Source: Rhodospirillales bacterium (GTDB taxonomy: Bacteria > Pseudomonadota > Alphaproteobacteria > Rhodospirillales_A > Casp-alpha2). Taken from it: 9,331 nucleotides of DNA. Positions within the stretch are counted from its first letter, which is position 1, and every line of letters starts with the position of its first letter. Location of the stretch: contig JAESSX010000253.1 of assembly GCA_016763915.1 (NCBI GenBank), positions 1-9,331 on the forward strand, in the 5' to 3' direction. The notes under the pieces are model-generated. The model was not told the DNA's origin. It worked only from the letters and a program-made list of their open reading frames with translations, and made no database searches. The position numbers were made by a program, and so were the translations under genes. This document shows, in pieces, positions 6,258 through 9,331 of the stretch.

Positions 6258-8783
6258 ATGGCCGAGACCGAAGAAAGAAAAAAAGGAAGTAAGCTGGGGT
6301 TGTCCAAGCCGGGCAAGCTCGAGCTGAAAAAGACGGTCGCGACCGGACAGGTCCGCCAGAACTTTTCCCATGGGCGTTCGCGCATGGTGACGGTCGAGGT
6401 TCGCAAAAAACGCACCTTCGCCCGCGATGCCGGCGGCCACATGGCCGAGGTGCCCGAGGTGGCGGAAGCCGAAATCGAAGTCAAGGCGCCGGACACCGAA
6501 GTTTCGCCTGTCGCCGGAACCGCGCCCGAGCCGGTTGCCGCCGGAACCCTGACGGACGAGGAAAAGGCCGCCCGCGCCCGCGCGCTGGAAGGCGCCAAAC
6601 AGTTCGAAAGCGAAGTCCAGGCTGAGGCCGAGTCCAGGATCCAGGCCAAAGCCCAGGCCCAGGCCCAGGCCAAGGCCGCCGCCGAAGAGCCCGTCGTCCG
6701 TCTTTCCGAAGAAGATGAAAAAAAGCGCGAACAGGACGCCAAGGCCGCCGCCTCCGCCGCCGCCGCCAAGCTGGAGGCGCTGGAAACGGGTGATAGCGAA
6801 CCCGAACACGAACACAAGGCGCGCGGAAAACGCGTCCTGGAACGCCCGGGCCAACGCCCGCCGTCGTCGAGGCGCACCGAGCCCAGGCGGCGCTCCGGCA
6901 AGCTGACCATTGCCGAGGCCCTGGGCGGCAGCGAGGAAAGGACCCGTAGCCTGGCGTCCATTAAGCGCGCCCGCGAAAAGGAAAAACAGCAACAACAACG
7001 CCACCTGTCGGAAGGCAAGAAAGTCATCCGCGACGTCATCGTCCCGGAAACCATCACCGTGCAGGAGCTGGCCATCCGCATGGCCGAACGCGCGTCGGAC
7101 GTCATCAAGACGCTGTTGAACATGGGGGTGGCGGCGTCGATTAGCCAAACCATCGATGCCGACACGGCGGAACTGGTGGTCGCCGAATTCGGCCACAAGC
7201 TGACCCGCGTGTCCGATGCCGACGTCGAACTGGGCCTCAAGGGCGATGCCGACGACGAAGCTTTGCTGCGGACCCGTCCGCCGGTGGTGACGGTCATGGG
7301 CCATGTCGGTCACGGCAAAACGTCCCTGTTGGACGCGATCCGCGCAACCGATGTCGCCGGCCACGAAAAAGGCGGCATTACGCAGCATATCGGCGCCTAT
7401 CAGGTTACCCTGGCGTCGGGCCAGAAGATTTCCTTCATCGACACCCCGGGCCATGCGGCGTTTACCCAAATGCGCGCCCGCGGCGCCAATGTCACCGATA
7501 TCGTGGTGTTGTGCGTCGCCGCCGATGACGGGATCATGCCCCAGACCATCGAGGCCATCGACCACGCCCAGGCCGCCGGCGTACCGATCATCGTCGCCAT
7601 CAACAAAATGGACAAGGAAGGGGCCGATGCCGGCCGCGTCCGCACCGACCTGTTGCAGCACAATCTGGTGGTCGAGGAAATGAGCGGAGATGTTCTGGCG
7701 ATCGAAGTCTCGGCGACGGAAAATACCAATCTGGACAAGCTGGAAGAAGCCATCCTGCTGCAGGCCGAGCTTCTCGACCTCAAAGCCAACCCGGACCGCA
7801 TGGCCGAAGGCGTCGTGATCGAATCCAAGATGGAGCCGGGCCGTGGTTCGGTGTCCACCGTTCTGGTGCAACGCGGCACGCTCAAGGTCGGCGATATCTT
7901 CGTTGCCGGCAACGAATGGGGCCGTGCCCGGGCGCTGATCGACGCCAACGGCGACAACCTGCAGGAGGCCGGCCCGTCGACACCGGTGGAAGTCTTAGGC
8001 CTTAACGGCACGCCGGCCACCGGCGAGGAATTTGCCGTCGTCGACAGCGACGGCCGCGCGCGCGAGGTCGTCGAATTCCGCCAGAACCGGGTTCGCAACG
8101 AGAAAGCCGCCGCCGGAGCCCGCGGCACGTTGGAGCAGATGTTCGAGAAAATCCAGGAAAGCAACGATCTGCAGATTCTGCCGGCGGTCCTGAAGGGCGA
8201 CGTGCATGGCTCCGTCGAGGCCATCTCCGGGGCGCTTGAGGCCTTGGGCACGGAAGAGGTTCAGGTTAAGATTCTGCATTCCGGCGTCGGCGGCATCAGT
8301 GAATCCGACGTGACGCTGGCCAAAGCCTCCGGCGCGCTGGTTCTCGGCTTTAACGTCCGCGCCAACCCGCAGGCCCGCGACCTGGCGCGCCGGGATAATG
8401 TCGAAATCCGCTATTATTCGATCATTTACAGCCTGATCGACGACCTGAAGGCGGCCCTGTCCGGCATGCTGGCCCCGACGATCAAGGAAAACCTTCTCGG
8501 TTATGCCGAAATCCGCGAGGTCTTCAGTGTCTCCAAGGTCGGCAAGATCGCCGGCTGCATGGTTACCGAAGGCGTGGTCCGCCGTGGCGCCAAGGTGCGC
8601 CTGGTGCGCGACGATACGGTCATCCACGAAGGCGAACTGAGCCAGCTCAAGCGCTTCAAGGACGACGTCAAGGAAGTCAAAGACAGCACCGAATGCGGCA
8701 TGGGCTTCGCCAATTACCAGGATATCCAGGTCGGCGACATGGTCGAATGTTTTGAAACCGAGGAAATCGCCCGGGAACTGTAA
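6258..8783 (+). CDS. infB: Translation initiation factor IF-2
   Basis: IF2 is the GTPase that places fMet-tRNA on the 30S subunit and promotes 50S joining. The 841-residue length is normal for alphaproteobacteria. It opens with the alpha-type motif [13 protein letters not shown] (13-25), then a charged Ala/Glu/Lys linker with Gln-Ala repeats (GCCCAG three times at 6651-6668). An IF2_N region follows (about 256-310). The GTPase domain has G1 GHVGHGKT (348-355), G2 Thr375 in GGITQH, G3 DTPGH (395-399), G4 NKMD (449-452) and G5 SA (485-486). Domains II to IV follow to the end, with the fMet-tRNA-binding C-terminal barrel. The usual Asp of G1 (GHVDHGKT) is Gly351 here. ATG 6258 follows AGGA (6242-6245) at 12 bases and begins right at the conserved N-terminus. 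The 112 bases before it hold no other gene. Confidence 0.97.
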   Translation: MAETEERKKGSKLGLSKPGKLELKKTVATGQVRQNFSHGRSRMVTVEVRKKRTFARDAGGHMAEVPEVAEAEIEVKAPDTEVSPVAGTAPEPVAAGTLTDEEKAARARALEGAKQFESEVQAEAESRIQAKAQAQAQAKAAAEEPVVRLSEEDEKKREQDAKAAASAAAAKLEALETGDSEPEHEHKARGKRVLERPGQRPPSSRRTEPRRRSGKLTIAEALGGSEERTRSLASIKRAREKEKQQQQRHLSEGKKVIRDVIVPETITVQELAIRMAERASDVIKTLLNMGVAASISQTIDADTAELVVAEFGHKLTRVSDADVELGLKGDADDEALLRTRPPVVTVMGHVGHGKTSLLDAIRATDVAGHEKGGITQHIGAYQVTLASGQKISFIDTPGHAAFTQMRARGANVTDIVVLCVAADDGIMPQTIEAIDHAQAAGVPIIVAINKMDKEGADAGRVRTDLLQHNLVVEEMSGDVLAIEVSATENTNLDKLEEAILLQAELLDLKANPDRMAEGVVIESKMEPGRGSVSTVLVQRGTLKVGDIFVAGNEWGRARALIDANGDNLQEAGPSTPVEVLGLNGTPATGEEFAVVDSDGRAREVVEFRQNRVRNEKAAAGARGTLEQMFEKIQESNDLQILPAVLKGDVHGSVEAISGALEALGTEEVQVKILHSGVGGISESDVTLAKASGALVLGFNVRANPQARDLARRDNVEIRYYSIIYSLIDDLKAALSGMLAPTIKENLLGYAEIREVFSVSKVGKIAGCMVTEGVVRRGAKVRLVRDDTVIHEGELSQLKRFKDDVKEVKDSTECGMGFANYQDIQVGDMVECFETEEIAREL

Positions 8784-8791
8784 GCTCCCGG
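8771..8791 (+). other. Hairpin spanning the infB stop codon
   Basis: CCGGGA (8771-8776) pairs perfectly with TCCCGG (8786-8791) over a 9-base loop that contains the infB TAA. No T-run follows, so transcription should continue into rbfA. It could affect mRNA processing or 3'-end stability. Chance is possible in GC-rich DNA. Confidence 0.3.
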
Positions 8792-8828
8792 CGGCGGTCC
8801 ATCGCCCGTCAAGCAAACGAGGACTCAT

Positions 8829-9257
8829 ATGAGCAAAGGGGATGCCAAGGCCCCAAGTCAGCGCCAGCTGCGGGTGGGCGAAGAGCTGCGCCATACGTTG
8901 GCGTGGATTCTGGAGCGCGGCGATATTCACGATCCGGGACTGGCCGGGGCGGCGGTGACCGTCACCGAAGTCCGCATCAGCCCGGACCTGCGCAACGCCA
9001 CGGCGTATGTCATGCCGCTGGGCGGCGACGACATCCCCGGCGTGGTCGAAGCCCTCAACCGGGCGGCGCCGTTCGTGCGCCGCCTGATAGGCCGGAAAAT
9101 CAGACTGAAACGCCTGCCCAACCTGCGTTTTGAGCCCGATCATACGTTCGAGGAAGCGGCCCACATCGAAGACCTGCTGAAAACCCCGCTGGTGGCCCGC
9201 GACCTGGGCGAGGATGACGCCCCGTCCGATAACGGAGACTCCGGCGATGGGGCGTAA
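8829..9257 (+). CDS. rbfA: 30S ribosome-binding factor A
   Basis: RbfA binds the late 30S precursor near the 5' end helix of 16S rRNA and is needed for its maturation, especially in the cold. The 142-residue product is a single KH-like domain: RVGEELRHTLAWILERGD (15-32), then the family core VTVTEVRISPDLRNATAYV (43-61), PLGG, and LPNLRFEPDHTFEEAAHIEDLL (96-117). A short acidic tail follows and is probably disordered. ATG 8829 has GAGGA (8819-8823) five bases upstream, a good match. It lies 45 bases after infB and overlaps truB by 11 bases, so the two are probably translationally coupled. Confidence 0.96.
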   Translation: MSKGDAKAPSQRQLRVGEELRHTLAWILERGDIHDPGLAGAAVTVTEVRISPDLRNATAYVMPLGGDDIPGVVEALNRAAPFVRRLIGRKIRLKRLPNLRFEPDHTFEEAAHIEDLLKTPLVARDLGEDDAPSDNGDSGDGA

Positions 9258-9331
9258 ACGCCGCGGCACGCCGATCCACGGCTGGCTGATCATCGACAAA
9301 CCGTCCGGCATCAGCTCCAACGATGTCGTCA
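9247..9331 (+). CDS. truB: tRNA pseudouridine(55) synthase, N-terminal fragment (3' part outside window)
   Basis: TruB converts U55 of the tRNA T-loop to pseudouridine. Only the first 28 codons are visible. They hold the family's N-terminal motif, HGWLIIDKPSGISSNDVV (11-28), after a basic start RKRRG. The catalytic Asp motif lies beyond the window. The ATG at 9247 lies inside rbfA (11-base overlap) and has GGAGA (9234-9238) eight bases upstream. The order infB-rbfA-truB is the standard bacterial one and supports the call. Confidence 0.93.
   Translation, partial: MGRKRRGTPIHGWLIIDKPSGISSNDVV

Noticed and set aside
5687..7297. 536-codon minus-strand frame across the ylxR-infB junction
   Set aside because: It crosses an intergenic region and two real genes. 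It is Ser/Arg-rich without any known domain.
6189..7871. 560-codon open frame on the minus strand opposite infB
   Set aside because: It mirrors the infB codons in GC-rich DNA, and its translation is full of Gly/Leu/Phe runs from the Ala/Lys-rich linker. It has no family motif, while infB on the plus strand is certain.
7995..9320. 441-codon open frame on the minus strand opposite infB/rbfA/truB
   Set aside because: It spans three well-supported plus-strand genes and their junctions. It has no recognisable domain and is an expected shadow at high GC.

Overview
The window comes from a GC-rich alphaproteobacterium, most likely Rhodospirillales-like. The gene order lnt - XRE regulator - metK - trmB - rimP - nusA - ylxR/L7Ae fusion - infB - rbfA - truB is typical of that class, and the protein sequences have an alphaproteobacterial character. 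No organism can be named from the sequence alone. Every supported gene is on the + strand, and the long minus-strand reading frames are GC-rich shadows.

Layout. Positions 1-211 hold the end of lnt (lipoprotein N-acylation). Positions 212-431 are an AT-rich regulatory region with a candidate promoter and two inverted repeats. They precede a small Cro/CI-type regulator resembling rhizobial PhrR (432-917). Positions 918-1201 form the metK leader, which contains a well-supported SAM-II/SAM-V-type riboswitch and a possible anti-Shine-Dalgarno platform. metK (SAM synthetase) and trmB (SAM-dependent tRNA m7G46 methyltransferase) follow 11 bases apart, so a SAM producer and a SAM user are probably co-transcribed.

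A second transcription unit starts at the end of trmB. A good sigma-70-type promoter overlaps the trmB stop codon. After it come a strong intrinsic terminator inside the leader and a hairpin over the rimP ribosome binding site. Then come rimP, nusA, a YlxR/L7Ae fusion gene, infB, rbfA and truB (cut by the window end). This is the conserved transcription/translation operon: 30S maturation (RimP, RbfA), transcription elongation and antitermination (NusA), initiation (IF2) and tRNA pseudouridylation (TruB).

I found no new defence, mobile or biosynthetic system; this is core genome. The points worth a second look are mostly cis-regulatory. They are the SAM riboswitch and its possible SD switch, and the rimP leader attenuator, where an antiterminator could form only in read-through RNA from trmB. 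Three protein-level oddities are a missing conventional start for the ylxR gene, a 51-bp in-frame tandem repeat in the nusA tail, and an Asp-to-Gly change in the G1 motif of IF2.
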